Counted from the stretch's first letter, positions 19,733 to 29,812 are shown. The stretch: 64,000 bases of DNA from Alphaproteobacteria bacterium PA2 (GCA_002256425.1 NKIZ01000001.1:744001-808000), one strand, 5' to 3'. Numbers and translations: made by a program. Notes: generated by a model not told the origin, from the sequence alone.

Positions 19733-21016
19733 TCAGTCTTCAGTGGCGCTTTCCAGCGGAGCCGAGACCCGCAGAGCGGTGATCTGGTTGCGCACCCGCT
19801 TGACCACCTGGAACCGGTGGCCGTGGAAGATGAAGGTCTGACCGATCTTTGGAATGGTCTGGGCTTCGTGGATCACGAGGCCTGCGACCGTAACGGCCTG
19901 ATCGTCGGGCAGGTCCCAGTCCAGGGCGCGGTTGAGATCGCGGATCGGCACTGTGCCATCGACCATGACCGAGCCATCGGCCTGGCGGCGGACGCCCTGG
20001 ATCTTGCTGTCGTGCTCGTCCTCGATCTCGCCGACAATCTCCTCGAGAATGTCTTCCAGGGTCACCAGGCCCTGCAGGGCGCCGTACTCGTCCACCACCA
20101 GGGCGAAGTGGTTCTGGCGCTTCAGGAAGGCGTTCAACTGGTCCTTGAGGTTGGTGGTTTCCGGAATGAACCAGGGGTCGCGGCGGATCTTGTCGATGAC
20201 CAGGGCCTCGAAGTCACCCTTGGCGTCCGAAATGGCGTGCAGCAGGTCCTTGGCGTGCAGAATGCCGACAATGTTCTCCGGATCGCCCCGATAGAGCGGC
20301 ACCCGGGTATGATCATTGGCCAGGACGTGGGCGACCAGTTCGGCGGCCGGCAGGTCGGCGTCGACCATGGAGATTGAGGTCCGGTGCACCATGACCTGGC
20401 TGACATCCATGTCGGAGAGGTCGAGTACGCCACCCAGCATCCGCCGGTCGCGCTCCTCCACCAGGCCTTCGGAGTGGTGGTATTCCACCGCCCCGCGGAT
20501 CTCTTCATGGGCGGCCAGAACGTCCATCTCCATGCCCAGCCGGACGCCGAAAATGCTGAGCGTCCGCCGGACGATCCACTGGATGGCGTAGATGATGGGC
20601 CCGAAGACCTTGACCACCAGCAGGGTCGGGCCCGACAGGAAGCGCGCCACATCGTCTGACCGCAGTATGGCCAGGGTCTTGGGCAGGACTTCGGCGAAGA
20701 CCAGGATCAACACGGTCATGATGGCGGTGGCTGCGGCGACACCGACAGCACCGGGAAACGCGGCCGTCAAAACCTGCGTGGTGAGGGCCGAGGCCAGGAT
20801 GTTGATCAGGTTGTTGCCCAGCAGGACCGCGCCGATCATGGTCTCCTGGTCAGACAGCAGCCGGTTGACCCGCCGGGCCGGTCGGTCGCCCTCGCGCTCC
20901 AGCTGGTGCATGCGGGACCTGCTGGCGCCGGTGAGCGAGGTTTCGGCTGCCGAGAACATGGCCGAAATGGCCAGCAGGCCGAAGACGATGGGAGCAAGGG
21001 TCAGAATGGCGGCCAT
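19733..21016 (-). CDS. CNNM/CorC-type membrane protein with CBS domains
   Basis: 427 aa of the HlyC/CorC (UPF0053) family. The N-terminal DUF21/CNNM domain (about 1-190) shows three hydrophobic segments and Phe-Ser-Ala-Ala-Glu-Thr-Ser near residue 22. A CBS pair spans about 215-335, and a C-terminal CorC_HlyC domain contains Val-Asp-Glu-Tyr-Gly-Ala and Val-Gly-Glu-Ile-Glu-Asp-Glu-His-Asp. It is thought to act in Mg/Co efflux or resistance at the inner membrane. The start abuts the aroB stop. Confidence 0.9.
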   Translation of the reverse strand: MAAILTLAPIVFGLLAISAMFSAAETSLTGASRSRMHQLEREGDRPARRVNRLLSDQETMIGAVLLGNNLINILASALTTQVLTAAFPGAVGVAAATAIMTVLILVFAEVLPKTLAILRSDDVARFLSGPTLLVVKVFGPIIYAIQWIVRRTLSIFGVRLGMEMDVLAAHEEIRGAVEYHHSEGLVEERDRRMLGGVLDLSDMDVSQVMVHRTSISMVDADLPAAELVAHVLANDHTRVPLYRGDPENIVGILHAKDLLHAISDAKGDFEALVIDKIRRDPWFIPETTNLKDQLNAFLKRQNHFALVVDEYGALQGLVTLEDILEEIVGEIEDEHDSKIQGVRRQADGSVMVDGTVPIRDLNRALDWDLPDDQAVTVAGLVIHEAQTIPKIGQTFIFHGHRFQVVKRVRNQITALRVSAPLESATED

Positions 21017-22125
21017 CAGATCGCTCCTTCGCTCTTGAGGAATTCCAGAATGCTGTCGCGGGACACGTCCTTTGCGACAAAGGCCTCGCCCAGGGCCCTG
21101 GCCAGGATGAAGGTCAAGCGTCCGCCCTCGGCCTTCTTGTCCTGGGCCATGTGATGACAGAGGGCCTCAGCCTTGAAGGCGGTCTTTGAGACTTCGGAGA
21201 GCCGGGTCGGCAGGCCCGAGGCCTTGATCGCCGCTTCCGCCCGCACGGCGTCCTGGGAGGTGCAGAGCCCCTGTGAAGCCGAATAGCGGAAGGCCATGGC
21301 CGACCCTGCAGCCACAGCCTCGCCGTGGAGGAGAGCCTCGCCAAAGCCCGTCTCGGACTCCAGGGCATGGCCAAAGGTGTGGCCAAGGTTCAGCAGGGCC
21401 CGGGGCCCGCCTTCCTTTTCGTCCAGGGCGACGATCTCGGCCTTCATCTCCACCGATCGGGCCACAGCATGGAGCAGGGCGGCCGGCTCCCGGGAAAGGA
21501 CGCCGGCGGCATGCGCCTCCAGCCACTCAAAAAAGGTCAGGTCGCCCAGAAGGCCGTACTTGATGACCTCGGCATAGCCGGCGCGGACCTCGCGGTCAGG
21601 CAGGGATGACAGCAGGTCCAGGTCAGCCAGGACCAGCCGCGGCTGATGAAAGGCGCCGATCAGGTTCTTGCCCCGGGGGGTGTCGATGGCCGTCTTGCCG
21701 CCGACGGACGAGTCCACCTGGGCCAGCAGGGTGGTGGGGATCTGAACGAAGTCTATGCCGCGCTTGTAGATCGAGGCCGCAAAGCCGGTGAGGTCGCCGA
21801 TCACCCCGCCGCCAAAGGCGATGATCAGGTCGCCACGGTCCAGTTCCATGGCCAGAAGCCGGTCGCTGACCTCTTCCAGAAAGGCAAAGCTCTTGGTCTG
21901 TTCGCCAGGCGGCAGGACAATGGCCTCGGACCTGATCCCCCGGCTCGCAAGGGAGGCTGTCAGGGCTACGCCGTGCAGGCCCCAGACCGTCTCGTCGGAG
22001 ACAATAGCCACACGGGCCTGCTTGAGCAGGGGGGCGATGCGCTGTCCGGCCTCCGCAAGCAGTCCATGGCCGATCACGACGTCATAGGCGCGGCCAGCAA
22101 GCTGGACGGGGACAGATCTGATCAC
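21016..22125 (-). CDS. aroB: 3-dehydroquinate synthase
   Basis: 369 aa. Second step of the shikimate pathway, converting DAHP to 3-dehydroquinate with NAD and zinc. Motifs: Gly-Gly-Gly-Val-Ile-Gly-Asp near residue 105, [15 protein letters not shown] near 130-145, and zinc ligands in Gly-His-Thr-Phe-Gly-His. It overlaps the upstream shikimate kinase by four bases, the usual aroK-aroB operon. Confidence 0.95.
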   Translation of the reverse strand: MIRSVPVQLAGRAYDVVIGHGLLAEAGQRIAPLLKQARVAIVSDETVWGLHGVALTASLASRGIRSEAIVLPPGEQTKSFAFLEEVSDRLLAMELDRGDLIIAFGGGVIGDLTGFAASIYKRGIDFVQIPTTLLAQVDSSVGGKTAIDTPRGKNLIGAFHQPRLVLADLDLLSSLPDREVRAGYAEVIKYGLLGDLTFFEWLEAHAAGVLSREPAALLHAVARSVEMKAEIVALDEKEGGPRALLNLGHTFGHALESETGFGEALLHGEAVAAGSAMAFRYSASQGLCTSQDAVRAEAAIKASGLPTRLSEVSKTAFKAEALCHHMAQDKKAEGGRLTFILARALGEAFVAKDVSRDSILEFLKSEGAI

Positions 22126-22670
22126 GGCTTTTGGGTCTCCAGGTGGGCGGCCAGGGCCTTGATCACATTGTCGACGGTCACATGGTGCGGGGCGTCGCCG
22201 GAGTCGACCACAATGTCGGCCTCGGCATAGACGGGGTAGCGAATTTCAGCCAGGTCGCGCAGGACCACCAGGGGGTCCTTGCCGGTCAACAGGGGGCGGT
22301 TGTCCTTGCGGGCCACCCGTCTGGCCAGGACTTCCACATCCGCGCGCAGCCAGACCGAGACCGAGCGGTCCTTGATCAAGGCGCGGGTCTCGGCGTTCAT
22401 GAAGGCGCCGCCGCCAGTGGCCAGGACATGGGGCGGCTCGTCGAGCAGGCGGGCGATGACCCGTCGCTCCCCTTCCCGGAATGCGGCCTCGCCAAGATCG
22501 GCGAATATGTCAGGGATGGAACGCCCGGCGGCGGCCTCAACCTCGATGTCCGCATCCCGGAAAGGCAGGTTCAGGGCCGCGGCGAGTCGCTTGCCGACGC
22601 TGGTCTTGCCCACGCCCATCAGGCCGACGAGGGTGATGGTGCGGGCGCGGAGGGGATTGAGCAGATCCAT
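22122..22670 (-). CDS. aroK: Shikimate kinase
   Basis: 182 aa from the ATG at 22670 (Met-Asp-Leu-Leu-Asn-Pro). The longer frame to 22793 would run antisense into the divergent xerD and is not conserved. Walker A is Gly-Leu-Met-Gly-Val-Gly-Lys-Thr-Ser, the shikimate-binding Asp-Ala-Asp follows, and Gly-Gly-Gly-Ala sits near residue 85. It phosphorylates shikimate and is the first gene of the aroK-aroB-corC run. Confidence 0.93.
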   Translation of the reverse strand: MDLLNPLRARTITLVGLMGVGKTSVGKRLAAALNLPFRDADIEVEAAAGRSIPDIFADLGEAAFREGERRVIARLLDEPPHVLATGGGAFMNAETRALIKDRSVSVWLRADVEVLARRVARKDNRPLLTGKDPLVVLRDLAEIRYPVYAEADIVVDSGDAPHHVTVDNVIKALAAHLETQKP

Positions 22671-22784
22671 GGGCGGTGCAGACTTACACGAGACCGCGCC
22701 TCTGCGCCAAGCTTGCCGAGACCTGGCCTCGCGGATCAGCCCGGACCGGACTAGGATGGGGCATAGGCGCAGCGGGACTTTCAG

Positions 22785-23699
22785 ATGAGCCAAGGGGCGG
22801 GGTGGGTCGAGGCCTTCCTGGAAATGATGTCGGTGGAGCGGGCGGCCGCTAAGAACACCCTGACGGCCTATGCCAGGGACCTTGCTGACGCCCAGGGCTT
22901 CCTCGTCGCCCGGAGGTCGGACCTCGCCACGGCGGCTGCGGAAGACATTGAGGCCTATTTCGCAGCCCTCAGCGACCGGGGAATGTCCCCGGCTACGGCG
23001 TCCCGCCGCCGCTCGGCCGTGCGGCAGTTCTACCGGTTCGCCCTTGGGGAGACCTGGCGGTCTGATGATCCTTCCCGGCGGGTTGACGCCCCAAAGCGGG
23101 GACGCCCCCTGCCCAAGGTGCTCAGCCGAGAGGAGGTCGACCGTCTGATCGCCGCCGCTGGAGCCCGGGATGGCGCCCAGGGCGCGCGCCTGGCCTGCAT
23201 GGTCGAGCTGATCTATGCCTCGGGCCTCCGGGTTTCGGAACTGACAGCCCTGCCCCTGGCCGCCCTGGCCAGGGACCCGGCCTTCCTGATGGTGCGCGGC
23301 AAGGGTGAAAAGGACCGCCTGGCGCCCCTCAATCCCGCTGCCAGGGAGGCGGTGAAGACCTATCTGGAGATCCGGAAATCCTTCCTGCCCAAGGGAGACG
23401 CCGCCAATCCGTGGCTGTTTCCGTCACGGGGCAAGGCCGGCCGTCTGACCCCGCGCCGCTTCGCCCAGATGCTGGATGAGGCCGCGGCCGACGCCGGAAT
23501 CGACCCGGCCAGGGTCAGCCCCCACGTCCTGCGCCATGCCTTCGCCACCCACCTGCTGGAGGGGGGAGCCGACCTGCGGGTCGTCCAGAAACTTCTGGGT
23601 CACGCCGACATCGCTACCACCCAGATCTACACCCATGTCGCCTCTGACCGGTTGGCGGAAGTGGTGGCGACCCGCCATCCCCTGGGTCGAAAGTCGTGA
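22785..23699 (+). CDS. xerD: Site-specific tyrosine recombinase XerD
   Basis: 304 aa with an N-terminal SAM-like core-binding domain and a catalytic domain. Active-site residues are Arg in Ser-Gly-Leu-Arg-Val-Ser-Glu-Leu, Lys in Gly-Lys-Gly-Glu-Lys, His-Val-Leu-Arg-His, His in Leu-Gly-His-Ala-Asp, and Tyr in Ile-Tyr-Thr-His-Val. It resolves chromosome dimers at dif with XerC at the divisome. Its position between aroK and accA is usual for this order, which argues for XerD over XerC. Confidence 0.88.
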   Translation: MSQGAGWVEAFLEMMSVERAAAKNTLTAYARDLADAQGFLVARRSDLATAAAEDIEAYFAALSDRGMSPATASRRRSAVRQFYRFALGETWRSDDPSRRVDAPKRGRPLPKVLSREEVDRLIAAAGARDGAQGARLACMVELIYASGLRVSELTALPLAALARDPAFLMVRGKGEKDRLAPLNPAAREAVKTYLEIRKSFLPKGDAANPWLFPSRGKAGRLTPRRFAQMLDEAAADAGIDPARVSPHVLRHAFATHLLEGGADLRVVQKLLGHADIATTQIYTHVASDRLAEVVATRHPLGRKS

Positions 23700-23769
23700 A
23701 ACTCTTGTGACGGGCGCGGAACCCGCCTAGTTTCCGCTCCCTGCCTCAACAGGAAAGAACACCCCTCGA

Positions 23770-24732
23770 ATGGCTTCTCATTATCTCGAGTTCGAGCGCC
23801 CGATCGCCGAGCTCGAAGCCAAGATCGAAGAGTTGTCCCGTCTGGCCGCCACCACTGGCAGCGGCGAAATGGACGGAGAGATCCGAACCCTCCGCGAACG
23901 GGCCGGGGCCATGCGCACCGAGGCCTATTCAAAGCTGGACGCCTGGCAGAAGACCCAGGTGGCGCGCCATCCCGAGCGGCCGCACTTTGTCGACTATGCC
24001 CGCGGCCTGATCGAAGAGTTCGTCGAACTGCATGGCGACCGCAAGTTCGCCGACGATCAGGCGATCATGGGTGGGCTGGGCCGATTCCGCGGCCGTCCCG
24101 TGGTGGTCATGGGCAATGAAAAGGGCCGGGACACGGTCACCCGGGTGAAACACAATTTCGGCTATGCCCGCCCCGAAGGCTATCGCAAGGCTGTCCGCCT
24201 GCTGGAACTGGCCGAGCGGTTCAAGTTGCCGGTCATCAGCATTGTCGACACGACGGCGGCTTATCCCGGCGTCGGCTCTGAAGAGCGCGGGGTCGCCGAG
24301 GCCATCGCCCGGTCGACCGAGAAGTGCCTCATGCTGCAGGTTCCCATGGTGGCTGTGGTCACCGGGGAAGGCGGCTCCGGCGGCGCCCTGGGCATTGCCT
24401 GCGGCAACCGGGTCCTGATCCTGGAGCACGCCACCTATTCGGTCATTCCGCCGGAGGGCGCCAATTCCATCCTCTGGCGTGGAACCCGCACGCCGGAAGA
24501 AGCCGCCAAGGCCCTGAAGATCACGGCCCAGGACCTGCTGAAGATGAAGATTGTCGACCGCATCGTGCCCGAGCCGCCCGGCGGCGCCCATGCTGATCCG
24601 ATCGCCATGATCACCACGGTGGGCGACGCCCTGGAAGAGGAACTCGACAGCCTGGAACAGATGAGCGTCGAAGCCCTGCTCAAGCAGAGGTCCGAACGTT
24701 TCTACGCCATCGGGCGCAGCGGGCTGAGCTGA
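23770..24732 (+). CDS. accA: Acetyl-CoA carboxylase carboxyltransferase subunit alpha
   Basis: 320 aa, the standard length. The N-terminal helix-rich segment (Leu-Glu-Phe-Glu-Arg-Pro-Ile) precedes the crotonase-fold carboxyltransferase core. Motifs are Glu-Phe-Val-Glu-Leu-His-Gly-Asp-Arg, Asp-Thr-x-x-Ala-Tyr-Pro-Gly and Gly-Glu-Gly-Gly-Ser-Gly-Gly-Ala. It transfers carboxyl from biotin to acetyl-CoA, making malonyl-CoA. It is followed by a strong terminator. Confidence 0.96.
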   Translation: MASHYLEFERPIAELEAKIEELSRLAATTGSGEMDGEIRTLRERAGAMRTEAYSKLDAWQKTQVARHPERPHFVDYARGLIEEFVELHGDRKFADDQAIMGGLGRFRGRPVVVMGNEKGRDTVTRVKHNFGYARPEGYRKAVRLLELAERFKLPVISIVDTTAAYPGVGSEERGVAEAIARSTEKCLMLQVPMVAVVTGEGGSGGALGIACGNRVLILEHATYSVIPPEGANSILWRGTRTPEEAAKALKITAQDLLKMKIVDRIVPEPPGGAHADPIAMITTVGDALEEELDSLEQMSVEALLKQRSERFYAIGRSGLS

Positions 24733-24787
24733 CCCCAGGCGCCTGCCGGGATCAGCCGGGTTTTCCGGACGGTCTGACCAAAAAAGA

Positions 24788-24817
24788 AGGCCGCCGACCC
24801 TGGGGTCGACGGCCTTT
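24788..24817. terminator. Bidirectional intrinsic terminator between accA and the TonB receptor gene
   Basis: A 13-base inverted repeat (arms 24788-24800 and 24805-24817, one mismatch, CTGG loop) is flanked by a run of A on the left and T on the right. It therefore works in both directions and serves the convergent accA and TonB-receptor genes. Confidence 0.9.
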
Positions 24818-24840
24818 TTCATGTCCTGAAGGACGGGCGA

Positions 24841-27800
24841 CTAGAACTTCGCCGTCAGGCCGAACTGGTAGTGGCGGCCAAGGACGTCATAGGTGCCGAT
24901 CCCGGCGGTGCCCCACGGCGGCTCGGTGTCGAAGACATTGCTTACGACAAACCGCGCGCGCAGGCCGCTCAGGCCGCTGTTCTTCACCAGTTCATCCAGG
25001 TCGTAAGAGACCGACATGTCGTGGAGGAACTGGGCCTTCACGGTCAGGGGATCACGGGTCTCATAGGTGAAGTCGTTGTTGAAGCTCGACTTGCCGGTCC
25101 AGTTGGTGGTCCAGCTGAAACGCCAGGGCGCTCGACGATACTCGGTGTCCAGCTTCCACTGGTACTTGGCGTTACCCAGTTCCCCCTGGTCGCGGTTCAG
25201 GTCGAAGCCCAGACCGGTGACCGAGGTTGCCTGATGGTCCACATGATAGACGTCCAGGTTGAAGTCCACGCGGCCCGGATCATTGTTGAACCAGGTGGCG
25301 CCCAGGTCTTCCAGGTGCAGCCGATAGTCGAGGCCTGCCGTGAAGCCCGTGAAGTTGATGTAGCCGGCGTTGATAAAGCCAGTCCGCGGACCAGCCGAGA
25401 CGGCTCCGCCAGCGCCGACATCACCATTGGTGAGGACCTGTCCGGGCTTTGCGCCCGTGGAGGTTCCGCGCTGGAACCGGCCGCAGGCGTCTGCATTGCC
25501 GCCGGGGGAGTCATAGCAGACCTGCAGGATCGAGCTGAGGCCGAAGTTGGCGATGGCCTTGGTCAGGTCGATGTGGACGTAGTCGAAGTGAATCGCCAGA
25601 TCCTTCAGGAAGGACGGCTGGTAGACAAAGCCCGCCGTCCACTGCTCGGCGATTTCGTTCTTCAGGTTCGGGTTGCCTGAGGTCGTTCCCTGCACGGTCG
25701 CTGATTGAACCTGGGAAATCAGGTTGAAGTTGGCCGGCAGGCCCAGGGCCGTGAAGGCGGCCTGGCAGTTGGCGAGGCGCGCTGTCGGGTTGGGGCCCGT
25801 GATGATATTGCGGGAGTCACAGGGGTCTGTCGCGGTGATGAAGGACGTCGCCGTCGGCAGGGAGATTTCCGTGATGGCAGGGGCCCGGAAGGACCGGCTC
25901 TTCTGGGCGCGGATCATCAGGCCGTCGAAGGGCGTCCAGCGTCCGCCATAGCTGAAGGAGTGGTCCTTGCCGGCGATCGAGTGATCAATGTCGCGATAGG
26001 AGGCTTCGATCTCGACCTTGCGAAGCAGGGGATAGGAGAAATCGCCGCCAAAGACCGGGATCAGGATTTCACCATAGGTTTCGTTGGTGCGGAACTTCCC
26101 GACGATCGGCGTGATCGCCGCGGACCGGCCAACGCCCCGCTCCTGCGGATCATTGGGATTGAAGTCCGACTTCTCGCGGCGATACTCATAACCCGCCGCA
26201 AAGCTCACCGGCCCGGCAGGCAGGTTGAACAGGTCGCCGCCGAAGTTGGCCTGGTAGTCGGTTTGCTCCATCCGGAACCGGCTTTCGAACTGAACGCCGA
26301 CATAGGCCAGCGCCGCCTTGCTGGGCGCGCCCTGACCGAACAGGTTCAGGGGCTGACAGCCCGCCGCCCGGGCCGTCACATCGCGGCAGACAATGGCGCC
26401 GGAAGCATCCCTCACCGCGTCAATGGCCAGGAGGAACTTGGCCTGGTCGATGTTCGGCGACCGGAAGGTCCCGCTGGAGACGCCATCAACGAACGAAGCG
26501 TTCCAGAAGAACTTGCGGTTGGCGAACTCGAACTTGCCGTCAATGCCGAACACACCGCGGTAGGTTTCAGACTCGGCCGTGGTCTTGTTGTTGCCGATAT
26601 CGGTGGACGCCCGGGCCAGGAAGAAGATCCGGTCGCCGGCCGAGGCGGCGTCTGCCGGCAGGGCGGTGGGCTGGGCCAGGATGGCCGCCTTGGCTTGAGC
26701 CGTCAGGAAGGGGTTGGCGGTCGACATCCGCAGGGACGCCGAGTTCCCGCCGAACAGCGAGGCGTTGTAGATGGGCTGGTTGAAGGGCTCTTCGGAGTTG
26801 GCCTTGGAGTAAAGCAGTTCCGAAGTCAGCTTGATGTTGTCGCTGAGGTCGTACCGGACGAAGGCATTGGCGACGTGGCGCTTCACCGGCGATTGCAGGG
26901 AGGTCAGCTCAGCCAGGTTGAGGCCGTCACCGCCGGAAGCGATGGAGGCCTGGTAGAAGGTCCCCGTGCTGTAGGGGACCAGATTGCCGCTTCTGTCGAA
27001 CTGGGCGGCGATCCGGTTGGCCGGGTTGCTCGGGTCAGCAAGGGTCAGAATGCCCGAAAGGGCCGAGCCACCGGTCCGGAAGGGCAGGCCGCCCTGGGTC
27101 ACTTCCGGGATGCGACGGTTCAGGATGATGATCGACCCGGGGATGGTATCAGTGCTGCTGGTGTTGAGCGGGTTTGCCGCAAAGGTCAGCTGGCGCTTGG
27201 TGACGTCCCGGTCCTGGTATCCCAGGATGCTCGTCTCGTCGTATTCATAGCTTCCGGAGACGGACAGCTTGTTGTCCATGAAGCTGTGACCGGCGGTAAT
27301 GCGGCCACGATAGCCTTCATCATCGCCCTTGTCGGACATGCCGTAGGCGCCGTCGATTTCCACGCCTTCATAGTCGGTCTTGGTGATGATGTTGATGACG
27401 CCGGCAATGGCGTCGGAACCATAAACGGCCGAACCGCCCGCCTGGATGGTTTCAATCCGGTCAACCAGGCCGGTCGGAATGACGTTCAGGTCCACCTGGC
27501 CGCCTGCGCTGGCCCCCGTAAAGATCGACGCCGGGTTGCCGCCGACGAACCGCCGGCCATTGACCAGGGTCAGGGTCCGGTTGGTGCCCAGGTTGAAGAT
27601 GTTCACGAAATTACGGCCGGTGCCAAAGCTGCCCTGGTCGCCGATCGGGTTCACCGGAACGCCGGAGGCCGGCAGGTCATTGAGGGCGTCTGCGACGTTG
27701 TTGTAACCGCGCTCATCCATCCGCTGGCTGGTCAGCACCTGGATGGGCTGAACAGAGGTCAGCTCTGCGCGACGAATGCGCGAACCGGTGACAACCAGTT

Positions 27801-27912
27801 CCTCAACGTCAGCGGCCTTTTCGGCGGCGAATGAAATCTGCGGCATTGCGACGATCGCGGTGGCGACCGAGGACAATAGCGCCGCCCGAAAGGCGGTCTT
27901 GGCGTTCAACAT
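24841..27912 (-). CDS. TonB-dependent outer-membrane receptor
   Basis: 1023 aa from the ATG at 27912. Signal peptide of about 30 residues ending Phe-Ala-Ala, then the TonB box-like Val-Glu-Glu-Leu-Val-Val-Thr-Gly-Ser-Arg-Ile. The plug domain contains Val-Asn-Gly-Arg-Arg-Phe and Gly-Gly-Ser-Ala-Val-Tyr-Gly-Ser-Asp-Ala-Ile-Ala-Gly-Val. A beta-barrel follows, ending in aromatic Phe. It belongs to the large Caulobacter-type receptor class; the ligand is unknown and no transporter genes are adjacent. A palindromic dyad lies about 150 bases upstream. Confidence 0.93.
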   Translation of the reverse strand: MLNAKTAFRAALLSSVATAIVAMPQISFAAEKAADVEELVVTGSRIRRAELTSVQPIQVLTSQRMDERGYNNVADALNDLPASGVPVNPIGDQGSFGTGRNFVNIFNLGTNRTLTLVNGRRFVGGNPASIFTGASAGGQVDLNVIPTGLVDRIETIQAGGSAVYGSDAIAGVINIITKTDYEGVEIDGAYGMSDKGDDEGYRGRITAGHSFMDNKLSVSGSYEYDETSILGYQDRDVTKRQLTFAANPLNTSSTDTIPGSIIILNRRIPEVTQGGLPFRTGGSALSGILTLADPSNPANRIAAQFDRSGNLVPYSTGTFYQASIASGGDGLNLAELTSLQSPVKRHVANAFVRYDLSDNIKLTSELLYSKANSEEPFNQPIYNASLFGGNSASLRMSTANPFLTAQAKAAILAQPTALPADAASAGDRIFFLARASTDIGNNKTTAESETYRGVFGIDGKFEFANRKFFWNASFVDGVSSGTFRSPNIDQAKFLLAIDAVRDASGAIVCRDVTARAAGCQPLNLFGQGAPSKAALAYVGVQFESRFRMEQTDYQANFGGDLFNLPAGPVSFAAGYEYRREKSDFNPNDPQERGVGRSAAITPIVGKFRTNETYGEILIPVFGGDFSYPLLRKVEIEASYRDIDHSIAGKDHSFSYGGRWTPFDGLMIRAQKSRSFRAPAITEISLPTATSFITATDPCDSRNIITGPNPTARLANCQAAFTALGLPANFNLISQVQSATVQGTTSGNPNLKNEIAEQWTAGFVYQPSFLKDLAIHFDYVHIDLTKAIANFGLSSILQVCYDSPGGNADACGRFQRGTSTGAKPGQVLTNGDVGAGGAVSAGPRTGFINAGYINFTGFTAGLDYRLHLEDLGATWFNNDPGRVDFNLDVYHVDHQATSVTGLGFDLNRDQGELGNAKYQWKLDTEYRRAPWRFSWTTNWTGKSSFNNDFTYETRDPLTVKAQFLHDMSVSYDLDELVKNSGLSGLRARFVVSNVFDTEPPWGTAGIGTYDVLGRHYQFGLTAKF

Positions 27913-28062
27913 TTCTGGGGCCCCCTTGGCCATCAAGTCTCTGGAACCTGAAGTCGCGACATAGCGACCTCGATTTCACCACCCATCACAGGACAGCGCG
28001 CAAGAGCTTGCGACACGTATCAGTGTGCGGAAGGTTTGATGGCCGACAATTTCATGGTCAAA

Positions 28063-28081
28063 AAAGGGTTTCAAACCCTTT
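28063..28081. promoter_or_regulatory. 19-bp palindromic dyad upstream of the TonB receptor gene
   Basis: A perfect inverted repeat with nine-base arms (AAAGGGTTT / AAACCCTTT) around a single C. A one-base centre cannot fold as a hairpin, so it is more like a dimeric repressor site. It lies in the 276-bp gap between the receptor gene and the threonine aldolase. The regulator is unknown. Confidence 0.45.
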
Positions 28082-28188
28082 CTGGCTGAATTCGGGCATG
28101 GACTTACCGTGCCGGCCCCTAAATCGGCAATCGATGCCAAGTTGCAACACTTTGAGGGGTGAGTTTGTCGCCAGGTGCGCAACCGTCC

Positions 28189-29199
28189 CTATTTTATGGC
28201 TGCGAGATCCGCCAGCAAATGGTCCACGGTCTCGGGCCTGGTCGCCCACGAACACATGAAACGCACCGATCCGTCCAGGCACCGGTAGGCCACCCACCCC
28301 GCCTCCGTCAGGCGCTGATGTGCATCCTCAGGCATGTCCACAAAAACGCCATTGGCCTGGACGGGATGCATCAAGGCAAACGGCATGGCTGCGGCGAGGC
28401 GGCTTGCCATGGCGTTGGCGTGGGCGGCGTGGCGCTCTAGGGCGCCATCCTGCAGCATCCCGATGAAGGGCGCCGCATAGAACCGTCCCTTGGACGGCAA
28501 CTGGCCGGACTGCTTGAGGCGCGCATCAAACCGGCGCGCCAGATCCTTGTTCAGAATGACCACCGCTTCGGTCGGCGGCATGCCGGCCTTTGTGCCGCCC
28601 AGCACCAGCACGTCTATGCCGAGCCCGGCAATGGCCTTCGGGTTGAACCCTGCGGCGACGGCATTGGCCAGCCGCGCCCCGTCAAGGTGAACGGCGCAGG
28701 CCTTTCCTCGCGCTGCGTCGGCAAGGCGCTTCACTTCGGCAGTTGAGTAGACCACGCCGTATTCCGTCGCATTGGTCAGGGACAGGGCCGCAGGCGATTG
28801 CTTGTGGGGCGAGTCCTGCCCGGCAAGGGCCTGATCCAGGGCGTCCGGGTCGATCCGGGCGGAGGCGCCTGGTAGTCCGACAATGCCCAGGCCGTGACCA
28901 AAGAAGCCGGGCGCGCCGGTTTCGTCGGTGGTGACATGGGCATGCTCGTGCGCAAGCACGGCCTCGAACGGCCGGCACAGGGTGGCGAGAACAATGGCGT
29001 TTGCAGCGGTTCCTGAGGCGACGAACCGGACCTCGGCGTCGGCGTCCAGCCAGGCCCTGATGGAGTCGGCGGCCTGGGCCGAAATGGGGTCTGCGCCATA
29101 GCCCGGGGTAGGCCCCGCATCATTGGCGCGGAGTATGGCGGCCATGGCCTCCGGGGCGGCGCCAGCCGTATTGTCGGAGGCGAAATCGTAGCGGGCCAT
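28189..29199 (-). CDS. Low-specificity threonine aldolase family protein
   Basis: 336 aa from the ATG at 29199 (Met-Ala-Arg-Tyr-Asp-Phe-Ala-Ser-Asp); the in-frame extension to 29322 overlaps the TetR gene and is not conserved. It is a PLP enzyme cleaving L-threonine/allo-threonine to glycine and acetaldehyde. Motifs: Ala-Ser-Gly-Thr-Ala-Ala-Asn near residue 72, His-Leu-Asp-Gly-Ala-Arg-Leu-Ala-Asn near 170, and the PLP lysine in Leu-Gly-Gly-Thr-Lys-Ala-Gly near 205. It lies 19 bases after the upstream TetR gene on the same strand. Confidence 0.9.
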   Translation of the reverse strand: MARYDFASDNTAGAAPEAMAAILRANDAGPTPGYGADPISAQAADSIRAWLDADAEVRFVASGTAANAIVLATLCRPFEAVLAHEHAHVTTDETGAPGFFGHGLGIVGLPGASARIDPDALDQALAGQDSPHKQSPAALSLTNATEYGVVYSTAEVKRLADAARGKACAVHLDGARLANAVAAGFNPKAIAGLGIDVLVLGGTKAGMPPTEAVVILNKDLARRFDARLKQSGQLPSKGRFYAAPFIGMLQDGALERHAAHANAMASRLAAAMPFALMHPVQANGVFVDMPEDAHQRLTEAGWVAYRCLDGSVRFMCSWATRPETVDHLLADLAAIK

Positions 29200-29218
29200 G
29201 GGAACTCTGCCTGGGTTT

Positions 29219-29812
29219 CTAGGGCCGCAGCCCGCGGGCCAGGGCGTGGTTGAGGTCACGATGCAGCTTGCGCGCCGCGCCCTCCGGGATCTTGCCCGCC
29301 AGTTCAAGCCCCACCGCGCCATGGGTGGCGGCCCAGAAGAGGTGGCCGATCTCTTCGGGATCGCCCTCGAACATGCCTTCGGAAATCAGTTCCTTCACCC
29401 AATGGGACTGGGTGTCCCTGGCCCGCTGGGCTGCCGCAACAAGATGCGGATACTGGTCTTCATTGGGCTGATCGAGGTCAAACATCAGCTTGTAGGTCGC
29501 CGGATGTTCAAAGGCGAATTTCAGGTAGGCGTCGCCGACTGCCGATCCCTTGGCCCGACCGCCTGTGACGGAGCCGAAGGCCGCTTCCAGCGCTTCGGAA
29601 AACCGGTTGAACCCGTTGGTGCGGACTGCGGCGAGTATGTCGTCCTTGTCCTTGAAATAGCGGTAGGGAGTCATGGGGCTGACCCCCAGATCGGCGGCGA
29701 GCTGGCGCATGGTGACGGCTGCGGGACCATGCTCTGCAAAGAGACGCTCAGCGGCTTCGCAGAGCCGGTCGCGGAAATCGGCCACATCGGCAGCAGACAG
29801 AACGCGGGGCAT
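29219..29812 (-). CDS. TetR/AcrR family transcriptional regulator
   Basis: 197 aa from the ATG at 29812 (Met-Pro-Arg-Val-Leu). The N-terminal HTH contains Leu-Ala-Ala-Asp-Leu-Gly-Val-Ser-Pro-Met-Thr-Pro-Tyr-Arg-Tyr-Phe near residues 38-53. The C-terminal part resembles the TetR_C_33/WHG type. It is divergent from the DUF2855 gene, and a 13-bp palindrome just before that gene is the likely operator. It is probably co-transcribed with the threonine aldolase gene downstream. Confidence 0.88.
   Translation of the reverse strand: MPRVLSAADVADFRDRLCEAAERLFAEHGPAAVTMRQLAADLGVSPMTPYRYFKDKDDILAAVRTNGFNRFSEALEAAFGSVTGGRAKGSAVGDAYLKFAFEHPATYKLMFDLDQPNEDQYPHLVAAAQRARDTQSHWVKELISEGMFEGDPEEIGHLFWAATHGAVGLELAGKIPEGAARKLHRDLNHALARGLRP

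Noticed and set aside
25705..27834. 709-codon open frame opposite the TonB receptor
   Set aside because: Antisense shadow; the receptor frame has signal peptide, plug and barrel motifs, this one has none.
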